Source: Phorcus lineatus
Lineage: Eukaryota > Mollusca > Gastropoda > Trochida > Trochidae
NCBI GenBank assembly: GCA_921293015.1
Contig: OV121081.1
Location: forward strand, 52,291,877-52,355,876
DNA length: 64,000 nt
Reading direction: 5' to 3'
Numbering within the stretch: position 1 is the stretch's first letter; each line of letters begins with the position of its first letter. Below, piece after piece: positions 12,717 to 23,838 of the stretch. Both the position numbers and the translations under genes were made by a program. The notes under the pieces were generated by a model that saw nothing but the letters and a program-made list of their open reading frames with translations, was not told the origin of the DNA and made no database searches.

Positions 12717-12880
12717 TTCACAGTGACCTTTATACATTATATGTCATAGCATTTACATAGCATACATTCTATTTCAAAATAAATAAAAGTATTTTATCAA
12801 CATAACAGTTTATTACATGTTTCACAGTGACCTTTATACATTATATGTCATAGCATTTACATAGCATAAACATTCTATTT
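12680..12880. repeat. Tandem duplication, ~2 x 104 bp
   Basis: The TAAAAGTATTTTATCAACAT unit begins at 12680 and again at 12784. Both copies contain CACAGTGACCTTTATACATT. The second copy ends around 12880 with a 2-nt insertion (CATAAACATTC instead of CATACATTC). The stop codon of the minus-strand transposase frame (12875-12877) falls inside this repeat, so the repeat has replaced or truncated the 3' end of that gene. Confidence 0.88.
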
Positions 12881-13508
12881 TACACTGTCCAAAGCATTCA
12901 TCCACACGTCGTCAATGTCTTGTGGTCTTACTATGGGTAGGGCGGAAGCACGTTTCACAAACAGGGTAACGTCGGGGTCGGCGCCGAAACGTGCTTGGAG
13001 GCCACAACGTTGAACGTTCCGCCATATCGCCTGTCTGAAGTGAAACATACACCCCTTGAGCTGGCATTGGAACACGTCTTGGATGGCATTGTGGGCGGCT
13101 GCTTCAAAGTCCGTGAAGACGTTGACTGGTCTTAGAGGAAGGTGTAGTTGTTCTGCCTTCTGCTTGAGGATGTTGAAGAAGCTGAGGTAGGTGGACTGCT
13201 TCTTATCTGGTAAGAGGCCGTATACTAAAGGGAACATCTTGTTGTTGACCCATGCGTGGACTGTGTACAGTTGGTAATGGATGCTGAGGCTCATGCTGAA
13301 GGTGCCGTCACAGTAGAAGGTGTCTGCTGCGGACAGGTGTTGAAGGTTGGTAGGTGTGGCAAAGATGAGCATCTTGTTGTCGGCATGGAGCATGAAGTTT
13401 TCGCCCGACAACGTCTCTTGGTAGGTGTTAGGTATGTTGACGTCTGATCGTTGTCGGGGCAGAGGCGGTAGTTCTTTGGCTCTGGACCTATAAAGGCTCG
13501 CATGGGCA
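12875..13508 (-). pseudogene. Mutator-like (MULE) transposase, DDE domain part, truncated
   Basis: The minus-strand frame is open from an acceptor-like TTCTACAG at 13509-13516 through the MULE DDE domain to a TAG at 12875. In reading order: LYRSRAKELPPLP (the conserved pre-catalytic segment of MULE proteins), LSGENFML, then DGTF with the first catalytic Asp (about residue 35 counted from LSGENF), QLYTVHAWV, a VFTDFEAAAHNAI block with the second acidic site (about residue 101), and a GCMFHFRQAIWRNVQ block carrying the C..H pair. The family normally continues well beyond this to the third acidic residue. Here the frame ends in repeat sequence soon after, so the protein is C-terminally truncated. 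It would cut and insert transposon ends, but it is not expected to be active. Together with the FLYWCH exon upstream it is one gene relic. Confidence 0.85.
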
Positions 13509-13647
13509 CTGTAGAAGGTTGGGGTATGTGAAAAGTTTTCGTATTAAAGTATATGCATGAAAATGTAAAATATGAATAATCAGCAATTACTTATAGATTT
13601 AAGTTTCAATTTATTTGGATGACATTACAATTACATTGAATACTTAC

Positions 13648-13932
13648 ATTCAAGCTCTTCTTGATACAGTGATGGCATAGGTTTCGTATCAGTCTTCACC
13701 AGGTTCTTTATGTCGCTTAGGAACTTATCTTACTGTGATTTGACTGGTGATTGTGGATATTTCTGTATGTTGTTATGAGATCATTGGCGGTATTTATAGT
13801 TGCACGACATCCTGCCTTACAACATCTCCAGTGAACACTGGTGTTACGTCTCTTCTGTATTCTAAACTTATAACCTTGATACACTAGATTACGGCCACCT
13901 TGAGAATTTGGGACGAACTCAACGTTGACCAT
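13648..13932 (-). pseudogene. FLYWCH zinc-finger N-terminal part of the MULE transposase
   Basis: ATG at 13932 opens a 71-codon frame. SQGGRNLVYQGYKFRI then W35, C37/C42 and a terminal H60-N-H62 give the FLYWCH-type zinc-finger pattern, a DNA-binding module often found at the N-terminus of Mutator-like transposases. The frame stops after SNHSKISS. One base out of register it continues as DKFLSDIKNLVKTDT and SLYQEELE, which fits the linker of these proteins, so a 1-nt frameshift near 13725 is likely. The segment ends at a GTAAGT donor (13642-13647). A 139-bp AT-rich intron would link it to the DDE exon, but the phases do not match, so another indel or a different junction is implied. Confidence 0.8.
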
Positions 13933-13965
13933 GATGAATGATACTGTATCTGTTATTTACCTCCA

Positions 13966-13973
13966 TATTTATA
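13966..13973 (-). promoter_or_regulatory. TATA-like box upstream of the MULE frame
   Basis: TATAAATA on the minus strand, 33 bp before the ATG at 13932. Transcription would start almost at the ATG, leaving a very short leader. This is plausible for a transposon promoter but also common by chance in AT-rich DNA. Confidence 0.3.
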
Positions 13974-13989
13974 GAGGTTAGTATGATTA

Positions 13990-16900
13990 TTGTGATCACT
14001 AATCAGTTGACCATGACCTTGTAGATCTAAAACAGTTAAATTGTACAAGCAAATCACTTACATGTTGTTGTTTTTTTCTTTATATAACATTATTGTAACA
14101 TTATATCGCAGTATGAATATAAGAGGATTTAAATCTTGCTCCCCCTTTTTTTTTAACCAAACAGCTTCTTTGCGATGATTGTACATATCATGTTGAAACG
14201 ACTGCATCATTAGGACTTAACGTATTTTAATGTTTATACAACTCAACACCGAATGGTCTCCTCAGGTCCCACCCTACCATAATCAATCCCAGCATGATTG
14301 CCTGGACACGTTGATTTGTAAGATTTACATAGGTGTGTTTTTCATATCAAATCCATCACAATCTGAATCAAGTAATCCGAACGTTTAGTAGTTGATTGGG
14401 ACTTGAAAAATACCCTACCTCTATGAATATGTTTTAACTGACTTTATACACGAGGTCAAAGGGGAAACGTACTTATTTATTCTAAATTCGGAAAACAAAA
14501 ATTATACCCGAATGCATCAAGATGACTACTCTATCCAAGAGTATGTTAATCAGATGTGTGCCTTTGTTAAGCCTCCTTCAAAAGATATGAAAACTTTTCA
14601 AACTTTTGATAAATTACATATACATGTAGTGATATGTAGGCAGAGTGCTTATGGGATACCCCTCGTAAGGTTCCTCATTAAAGCCTTTTAAATAATATTT
14701 TGCTTAACATCAAACCCAGTTATATAGCAAATGACTAAACTCATATGTATTCTTCTTCTGACTTATATTCAAGTTTCAATATTTTGTCACTTCCAATATA
14801 AACATGTAGCCAATAACTCGTTTCGTTTGCTTAACTTTATCATTCAAAGAGAAACGCCAGACCAGTATAATGACAGTGATATAATATCTGTACAACATCT
14901 AATGGTGCGTTTGTGCATCTATGTCTCATTACAAGCTATCTTAAGAATATATAATTACCCTGCCATCGACATGCAGATAACATCATACATTAAAGGCTTT
15001 TAAACTGACATATTCGAAGAAACTACTGTAATAACATGCCACATGTGAAACAATCTATATGGTCGCTAATATCTATAGTCGCTGACTGTTTATCAAATTA
15101 GAACGCTTCCTAATTTTCATAGTTTTATCGTCCTATGACTGTATAGAAATAGATACACGGTAAGATGCAACGTAAGTTGATTGTAAAAACTCTCAACTTA
15201 TACAAAAGTAATGTTTCGCAACACAGAAACTCTTAACGAAAATGTTTGGAACCATTATATTAAAATGGCCATTTTGCAAAATTTCAAGTAACACTTAACG
15301 CTGGTCACGTAATTATAAAACACAAAGGTAACGTTCAAATTCGTCTAAAATTCACAGCAAAAATTAAACACACTCAATCTATGATTGGAAAATTAATGTT
15401 TAAGCCTCCATTATTATTATTTGAATAGAGATCAGATATCAATTTTTGGTTTGTCATCATAGCAAAAGGAGGCACATAGGATACATACGTTATGTATTAT
15501 AAATACCACTGCAGTTTCTAGAAGACAGTTTGTAGATGATGGCAAAAATCAATAATAATAGTAACAATAATAAGAACAACAACTACAACAATAACGATAA
15601 TTATAATAATAACAACAACAACAACGACAACAACAACAATAAGGATGATAATAGAAAATGATAATATTTCGAATTTTTTTCAATCAACTATATATAGCCC
15701 TTCAATCTTCGTTTGACATATATACAAAGTTGTGAAAATTAGGGTCCTAGGGGTTTTAGAAAGTCCTAAAATATTCGTACTTAAACAGTAATATGCTACA
15801 GAATGGATAGCTATAAAACAATGCTGTATTTTATTGTCATAAACAACAAAAAGAGCCATTATATAACCATTTTTTGAAAGATATTTTGAATTTGTGATAA
15901 AAGATTGAGTCACAGGCAAATGAAGTTATTCAGTTACATCCATTTTTTAGTTCACTCGTCATTACAGAAAAATCAAAATTCCAGCTCAACAAAGACAACC
16001 ATTTTCTTTATTCATTTTCAAAATATACTAAAACCTATGAGATTTTGGATGTGAAAATGTAATTTTGAAATTTTGCCAGTTATTGGTACGGTTTCTGTGT
16101 ATATGCAAACACTGAATATTCACAGGAAATTGTTAAAATTCGACTGAAACGTTATTAAAGAGGAATTCATAGATATTTTCCTGGTTCTTGTTTAAGCATT
16201 CATTTCAACATTATTATTGATTGTGTTGGTCATGAATAAAAGACAGACAATCGATCAAATCCTATTTTCACAGGCGGAATCCCTTATATATACTGTACAT
16301 ACAGCATTTTGTCTGTTGTTGTTCCGCTGAAAACAGATGTCAAATTTTAAAGTCGAGGTGACCTTTAATAATGAAATATATGAATTTGCCTTTTTTTACT
16401 TTGTATATGTTTTCCCGTAATTGAGAGACGAATATTTGTTTGCCCATTTATTACTAAATGCACAGGGACGCTTTAGGTAACTGGTGTCATAACCCGTTAC
16501 CACTTATTTCCAGGTATTATGTAAATAAACTTGACAGCGAAAACTAAATCTTTTTAAAACGGAAGGTAGAAATGTAATATGTGTTATGTATAATGATTCA
16601 TCCTGAACCCACTCATATTTGTCTCCTCGGCTGAGGTACAAAGCTTTTTTGTTGTTATCACATTATCACGAGTAACGCAACAACGAAGGGTAGTTTTTCA
16701 ATTTGGAACCTCACAAAATTATATGGACATTACATTTGTCGAGAAATTATTTGTATATTTGTTATATGATATCATAAATGCATTGTTCTATGATGCAAAC
16801 CATTACAGTTCAAACATTAATTTTGACATACCAAATAACTGACATGAAATGGAAGCAGGTTTTAGAAATAAACATGTAGACACATTACATCATTTTTGCT

Positions 16901-19900
16901 CAAGCAACATACATGTGCATTACTCAAATGAATTATTTGGCCTTGATATTAATAATTTGAATTAATATCTCCTAAACGTACAATTGATAATACAGAGGTA
17001 TTGAGTTATGAATTAATTATATAAATATGATAATCATGAAGCTTGTTTTTTTCTTTTTCATGAAGTCGTGTTCTCTTTTGATACAATGAAATAAAACGAA
17101 CCCAATTACATTTCCCCGCCATCATCTGGGCTATACAATGGTTCAGAGCGTCACTAAAAGGCATATTGGGTTTTCGTGCATTTACATGTACTCTTTTCGG
17201 AAATACTGATTTCAGATTAGATCAACAACATCTCCTCATCAGACACATACTGCTATTACTAAAGAAACACATTCAATCGATATTCAATCGTGTTTTGAAG
17301 TTTTATGTGTTTTAATGCAGTACATTAGTATGTGAAGATTTTATTAAGGTTTGAACCATGTTTAACCCAAGTGCAGAGTGAATTACTAATTAATACATTT
17401 TCATTTGCACGTACCTCATTGTATATTAACGCAATAAAAGTATAAGATCCTGATGAAATATTTTAGCATTAATGAAATTAAAGGAAATAAACCACTGGTT
17501 CAATGAAGTGGATGTCAATATGAAAGCAATTGTCCATCAAATTATCATACCTCTTTACTTTGGAAGAGAACCTCGCAGTAATAATTCTTTTCGAAGTAAA
17601 CACTATTACTTTGTATATCCCCCCCCCCCTCTATCGATAATGTTGCGTGCGTACTTTCATCTATAACATTTCTGTAATCGTTCGAATTATGATGAGAAGA
17701 ATTTCGCAATAGATAGAAAAGATGGATGTCCATGAAGACCTTTTATGTCTAAACAATACATATTTCGTGTTTTGGTATGAAATATCTAAACTTTAGATAA
17801 AATGTGTATTTCAATACCAACATTGTTATTCAATCAACCTGTTCAACATATAATATTACCAAATTAAACTCTTGATTAGTAACGTTTAAAGACACCATAC
17901 GAACATACCTCGACAAATGCACATAAATGACAAAATATATCAACATTATAATATCATCAACTTTTTTGGACTAAAAACACAAACAAATAAAATGTCTGTT
18001 GCAGTAAATTCTAAGGAGCTACAACCTTTCAAGTTTGTGTGTAATAACATTAACTGTTTGTTAGTCTTTACAGAACATTCTAAGAATGCTGTAAAACACT
18101 ATGGATGTACCCTGGAACTTGGTGATAAGTATACTTGGATTGGTTTTATGGATGTTAGCACAACAATAACTACCTACAAATTTACTGACAAATGAAATAT
18201 CATTTCTGCAGTTCCTTGGTAAATATATATGAAATTCGCTCGTCAAAAGCATTAGAGTTTTGTTATCATTTTAATATGATATAATTTGATTTATAATAAA
18301 CTGGACACAGAGACATGTTCATGTTACAGAATATGAACCGGCACTTTGCCTATTCCAAGCCTCGTCTTGCTTCTGGATTAAAACCACAATATATGTTGTA
18401 TAGTAGTAAAATGTGTATAATCTACTTCTTTACATCTGTATATGTACACGATAGAGATGTAGAAATGGTTGATTGACGTATACATGTTATATGTGTGAAT
18501 ACAACATATTCAAGAATTATGTCACTTTATAGTACTAAGAAGTATACAGATCTGGAAAAAGGAGTACTATAATATTTTACATTAGAAACAAGATTTAAAT
18601 CATGCATGTCAATTTAGTCATTATAATGTAGGTGTGCACATTAGAAACTCAGATTGACATTTTTAAAACTAATAATGGCTGCAGATAAAGTGCAATCTCA
18701 TAATGTATTGTCTCAGCAATGTAACATGACAGTGAAATTTGACATACCAGAATGCTTTTGTTTACATGATTTTAGTCGTTAAAGCTAAACTGTCAAGTTG
18801 TCATACGCATTAAGGTGAAAAAGAGCAATTGTCTTTTGTGGGAGCGCAATCAAAATGTGAACACGTCAACATTTGGAGCTAAACCCAGGCGCGAACTCAA
18901 AGTTTTTGAAACTCAATAATGCTTTGCTAACTTGCAATATCTTTCAATAAGTCGATTGGTGAAAATCATATTCATGAATAAGTGCTTTTAGAAATCAAAC
19001 ATTACGTTCCAAAAAAACATTTCTTAATTTAGTATAATAATCAAATATGAATGGCATATAGTTGGTAACTAGTAACTCACTTTATTGAATCTTGATTAAC
19101 AAACCAGCTTCTAGTCTACCTCAATATTTTCCAACAACTGAGTACAAAGAAATAGCATGGTGCTTAATCATTATAAACTTCAAATTGTTTCTATTGAAAA
19201 GAGTTCTTCTCATCAGCAACGCTTAATGGTGAATACATGTAGATTAATTGCAATTAATGTTTCGTGTTTAATAAAGGTAATAGAAGGAGAAAAAACAATG
19301 GTTATTAAAATCTTAACAGAGTAAAGGTTAAAAAGCAATATCCACACAGTGTGCACAAGTCGACAAGAAAGTACACATCCTTAAATGACAACTATTGTTC
19401 CTTTTCTTTCTTTAAACCACATTGGTAATATATGCAACACATTACGTCACACAAGCTCACAAATCCAATTTATAAAAGGACAAAACATTACACTCAACAT
19501 AGTTTTGTTATGGAAGTTTCGATATGTCGCATTGAGAATAATACACTGTTCCAATGCTACAACCAAAGGTTGTCTACTAAAGTTGTTCTTTATCCAGTCA
19601 AATATCGGGATTCTATTTAACAAATTAATTAATTCTACTGTCGAGAAATGTCAATAACGATAAAAAGATCACTTGGCTACGACATCCGACCGATTACGCC
19701 TTCGATGACCGTTGCTACAGCAAATTGCAACATCTAGACGAAGTACGGGTTTTTAAGACCAAGCAGCATGCAACATCGTGCAAGTGCCGTTAAAACGTCA
19801 ATGTCACATCGGACCATCGTCGGCACATTTAAAACCGAATATAAAGAGTATTCAAAGATTTACATTTCATGATCATGCCTAATGTAAGGAAGACTTAACA

Positions 19901-20702
19901 GGTGTAGTATGGTTCACCTGGACTTCCATTGGTGTAATGTGGGTTTCAGTAGCGTGTTAGGATACCATTGTGATCAATGCTATAGGTTTAATCGCATGAA
20001 AACTATTTATAGCAAACACACATGTTAACATGAAGGTGCACCTTTATGGTATATCTCTCCAATTTGGAAAGAATAGAAAAGAAAACCCGTGTACTTTAAG
20101 TCACCCATAATCAAATTAGGGTATTTAATCAGAACACCGACGCAGGAATTAGGCATGTGACAGAAGGCACACATTTGATATTTTCCATCGAGAAATTATA
20201 CATAAGTCTTTTAAAATAGTTTTCTATCCATTTGTCAAATCTGTTCAACATAAAAAATTGAAAAATGTTGTGTTTCTCATATTATTTCATAGAACATGAT
20301 CGTTATGGATTAATGTCAAATAAAGTATCCGTATAAGCTTGCTAGTTAAAAACAATGGGTTCTGCAATACAACTTTAGGTAAGTTGGCAACCCTACATTT
20401 TGACAAGCGGTATTTTCATCTAGTCTCTTTTTGTTGTAACCAAAAATATATTCCTTTCTGATTTTCAAGTAATATTTCTTATGTATATTCTGAAAATATT
20501 TTGAACTGTAATTCCAGTGAAACTTGTTTTTGATAACATCAGATTTAAGAAATCTGACAGTTCCTTTTCTCGATCCAATTCACATTAAAAGTAATGTCTT
20601 TGTTGCCATATGTTCCACTAGAGAAGAGATCATTCGCGTGGGCATATCGGATAACAGATTAATGTCGCCTTGACCTGTCCTTCTTAAAACATTGGTTTGT
20701 CT
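13990..20702. other. Gene-poor AT-rich stretch
   Basis: No gene supported. Scattered short frames (for example 14731-15003 and 17917-18195 on +) lack family motifs, splice context or GC shift. Contents noted: the AAC/AAT-rich simple repeat at 15549-15649, an 11-base C run at 17619-17629, and a slightly GC-richer patch at about 19670-19840 with no recognisable product. Confidence 0.6.
15549..15649. repeat. Degenerate (AAC/AAT)n trinucleotide repeat
   Basis: About 100 bp of interrupted AAT, AAC and ACG triplets on the plus strand, for example TAATAATAACAACAACAAC. A microsatellite with substitutions; not coding. Confidence 0.9.
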
Positions 20703-21284
20703 TTAAAGTCATAGTCTCATTTTTGTAAGGCAACTAAACTGAACTAATTATTCTTCACGAACAAAATCTGATCACTAACACTAATATTTCCTGTCGCGTT
20801 TGCGATTTTCATTTCTATGCCCGTTGTACAGTTTTGGATGAAGCAGCTTATTGGCGTATGCCTTTTCAGACCGATGAGGTACCGAATCAAGTGCAAGCTC
20901 ATCGCGAGTGCGAAACACCGAAATCTTGTAATTGCAGCGTCGATACTTATGACAGACGCATTCTTCATTGAGTTAACCACCTTTTTGTTATTTCTGTATT
21001 GGAAAAAGCGTAAGCTATTAGCTATTTTCATCGGATATTCAGCTGGGAAATTTCCTGTGTTCTTCGTCACGGCCTTAGCGAAATGACAGGGTGAGGACTA
21101 ACGCTCGCCAAAGACATAATGTTAGGGTAGGGTAGGGTAGTTTGAACTTAATTATTAAGGGCTAAAATGCCTGAAGAGTTCTGAAAATTGTTGCAAACGT
21201 CAGGGGAAAGATTTCTCTGAGTGATGAACTATTTGTCCGGCATGCATTACAATTTGCCTTGCAAAAATGAGACTATGACTTTAA
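20703..21284. mobile_element. 582-bp non-autonomous DNA transposon with 31-bp terminal inverted repeats, TTAA-bounded
   Basis: Left end 20703-20733 reads TTAAAGTCATAGTCTCATTT then TTGTAAGGCAA. The right end 21254-21284 is its reverse complement with a single mismatch (GCAAGG versus GTAAGG). Both outermost tetranucleotides are TTAA, the duplicated target of piggyBac-type elements. The first internal bases (AGT) are not the usual CCY of known piggyBac ends, so the superfamily is inferred. The interior is GC-richer than its surroundings and holds overlapping frames (20744-21070 minus, 20817-21086 plus) with no transposase motif. It also contains a short GTTAGGGTAGGGTAGGGTAG stretch at about 21121. 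Near-identity of the ends suggests a fairly young insertion. Confidence 0.8.
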
Positions 21285-21513
21285 CTAATATTCACAGTAA
21301 AAGTTAAAAAAACCCATTTGCTTGAGTGGTTTCATTCAAAAGTGATCTCTTGAACATTATTCGGTAATAGGATAGGAATGCCTTCATTTGTGTTATAAAG
21401 TTGCTATTTATCAATACATTTGGTTCATAATGTTCTATCTTCATTATGCCATTCTTGTAGAACTACGCATCCCCGGGTCTAAAGAAATCTCTCCAATAAA
21501 GCACACAGGCTGT

Positions 21514-22332
21514 TGGTTTCCGCCACATCTGGCGAGTAGGGTGGATGTAGATGAATTTCAAAGCCATATTCGCTCGTGGCAGTAACAGAAACATGTGCTG
21601 TGTGGCCGGGAGCATTGATCTGAAGAAGCAGCACTCCTGCGCATGCATTGAGCTTCGATCGCCATTTGGCCTTGGTGGCTGCCCTTAATTGTCTCAGTTA
21701 TTTAGCATAATATGCTCCGTTGATAGTTTGGCCCTTTACAAAGTAATCTATCGTGATTATAACCTGGTTTTGCCAGAAACCCGAGGCCATTACCTATCTA
21801 GCAGATGTAACTTGGGGGTGGGGAATTGGCATGCTTCCACCGTTTGCTTTTGCTTTTGGTTTTAAGAGATGTATCCACATCTCATCCTGGATCACTAATC
21901 GTTCAGGAAAGTATCCCTGTCTCCTCTGAATCAAACCAAAATTCCTTTGAAATGTCCAGGCGTTTCCTTTTCTGGTCACCAGTTAACATTCTTGGCACTA
22001 ATCTTGCAGAGAGTTTGCTCATGTGAACAACATCTGTAAGTAAAATATCAACCCAGTGTCTCATCTATGAGTTGAATGGTCACACATCTGTCTGCAAGCA
22101 CCAGGTCGTGAACAGCATCAGCTTGAACATCACTGGTCAAGGTTCTTGGCCCGCCAGTTCTTGCATCATCTCTAATACTTTACCGGCCACGTTTAAATTC
22201 AGCAGCCCACTTTGCAACTGTGGTGAATGCAAGGGAGTCATCACCAATGTACCGACCACGTCTTCATGGATTTCATATGCAGACATATTCCTAAACTGAT
22301 ATTTGATGACTGCACGTTTTTTTAACATCCAT
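21514..22332 (-). pseudogene. mariner-family transposase pseudogene
   Basis: Read on the minus strand from ATGGATGTTAAA (22332), mariner blocks appear in order but in shifting frames: KKRAVIKYQFRN and EIHEDVVGTL (N-terminal helix-turn-helix), KWAAEFKRGR, then KLSARLVPRMLTGDQKR and RLDISKEFW. Next comes IQDEMWIHLLKPK with the first catalytic Asp, then a WKHANSPPP-like block, a KGQTINGAYYA block, VLLLQINAPGHTAH (an Asp is expected where Ile now stands) and HPPYSPDVA with the third Asp. At least several frameshifts and stops are present, and the last part of the usual ~345-residue protein is missing. It is dead. No terminal inverted repeats were identified. It lies about 230 bp from the TTAA element. 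Confidence 0.9.
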
Positions 22333-23820
22333 CATTGAATAAAACTCGCACGCTGTACTAAGGGGGATGTCGTTGAAGTACAATTCTCTATATAAGTACC
22401 CTAATTGGAGCCAGTTTCAAAATAAGTGCTGCTCGTTTTTTAAGCGTACATTCTTGACTCATTATATAAACAAACCTTTTTTCCCAAGGCAACGATCCAC
22501 TTCTAAGGCATTCCTGATTAATTCAATATTTGCATGTTTGTATTTGGTACAATATTTTTTTCAGCGATGGATGAGATCAACCATGTTTCAATGTATGGAA
22601 GTCTTACACTGACTTCCTGATGCAGTATTTGAAGACAAAAACTGAAAAAGCAGTACCTTTATTTACATAACATTGATCTTTAGAAGCTCGAGCGAACAAA
22701 GATTATTGTTTTAATACGTTCAAGAGATTAATGGTCCATTTGACATTATCCTCAATATTGTAATATCAATGTGCGAGTAAATTTAGGATGAAGCTTCAAC
22801 TATTCGCGAATAATGACGCAAATACTTGTGAAGGTTCAGGAATTTATGATTTAACTTTAATTGCGGCTCCGTAAATAATACCCACGAATCGCCCATCTTT
22901 ATAAAACAACAATGTAATAAAACTGAAGAAGTTTCAGTACAACATTAAAGATAAAATCAAAGTGCTTGCTCTTTATAACATAAAAACGAAAATTGGGAGT
23001 TCATGGGTAATTAAATATTGTCAAACTAGTAACATACACTATTCAATTTCAATTTATGTATATCTAAAAGGTACATGTGCATGTTGTCCAATCATTTAAA
23101 TGAAACATAAACAATAAGTTCGAGTATTGTGGTGCGTTTATTAATCATTAGCATCATCCCGATTGACAGAAATCAAGGCTGAGTTTTTTTCCAGTGTGGG
23201 CATGTGCGTGGGAAGATAATTGCCATGGAGCCTTTATATCCTGCATTCGTCTTGAGATGGGGAGACGTTTGAATATGTGGTGTGCTCTCATGACGACCGC
23301 ATTGTTGTTTCGTTGGTAGACAGACATTGAATTATTGGTAACATTTTAGCATTGTCAGACTCGTAACTTGAGTTGATTCTAGTGATTTAAAATACACTTT
23401 GCTCTTGAGTTGAACGTTAAAATATCTTAGCATCTAGCATTGTAACACATCGTATCCGAGCAAATAAACTGACATTCAAAAATATTAGCAGCATGTGCTA
23501 CCAGAACAGCAGGACAAAAGAATGTTTTTTATCGAATTACTGTAAGTTGTAAATGCTAATCGTTTGTGAAATGTACACGTGTTAATGGCACAAGCAGTAC
23601 ACCAAGATAGTAAATCAAGTTCTTCTACCCCGTCAAAAATTACAGTCTAATTTTCTACGCTCTTCTACCCCGTTACAAATTACAATCTACTTTATCACGT
23701 TGTTCAAAATAGCTACATTTCCTTCAAAACAACAAAAATAGGACTACGCCGTTAACAGAGCAGGTGCTCACCACTTAGTTGTCAACTCGAATTGACCATT
23801 CCATTGGTTCTTACTGATGC

Positions 23821-23838
23821 ATAAACCTGCAGGTTTAT
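23821..23838. other. Perfect 18-bp palindrome
   Basis: ATAAACCTGCAGGTTTAT is identical to its reverse complement. It could be a dimeric binding site or chance; nothing nearby decides. Confidence 0.5.

Noticed and set aside
13291-13509. 72-codon minus-strand frame reading MPMRAFIGPEPKNYRLC
   Set aside because: Out of frame with the MULE transposase; the neighbouring frame carries LYRSRAKELPPLP and the DDE motifs, so this one is a shadow.
14731-15003. 90-codon ATG frame with a signal-peptide-like start (MTKLICILLLTYIQVSIFC)
   Set aside because: The hydrophobicity is what AT-rich DNA gives by chance; there is no splice context, cysteine pattern, GC shift or family match.
20744-21086. Overlapping 108-codon minus and 89-codon plus frames
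   Set aside because: Both lie inside the 582-bp inverted-repeat element and show no transposase or other motif.
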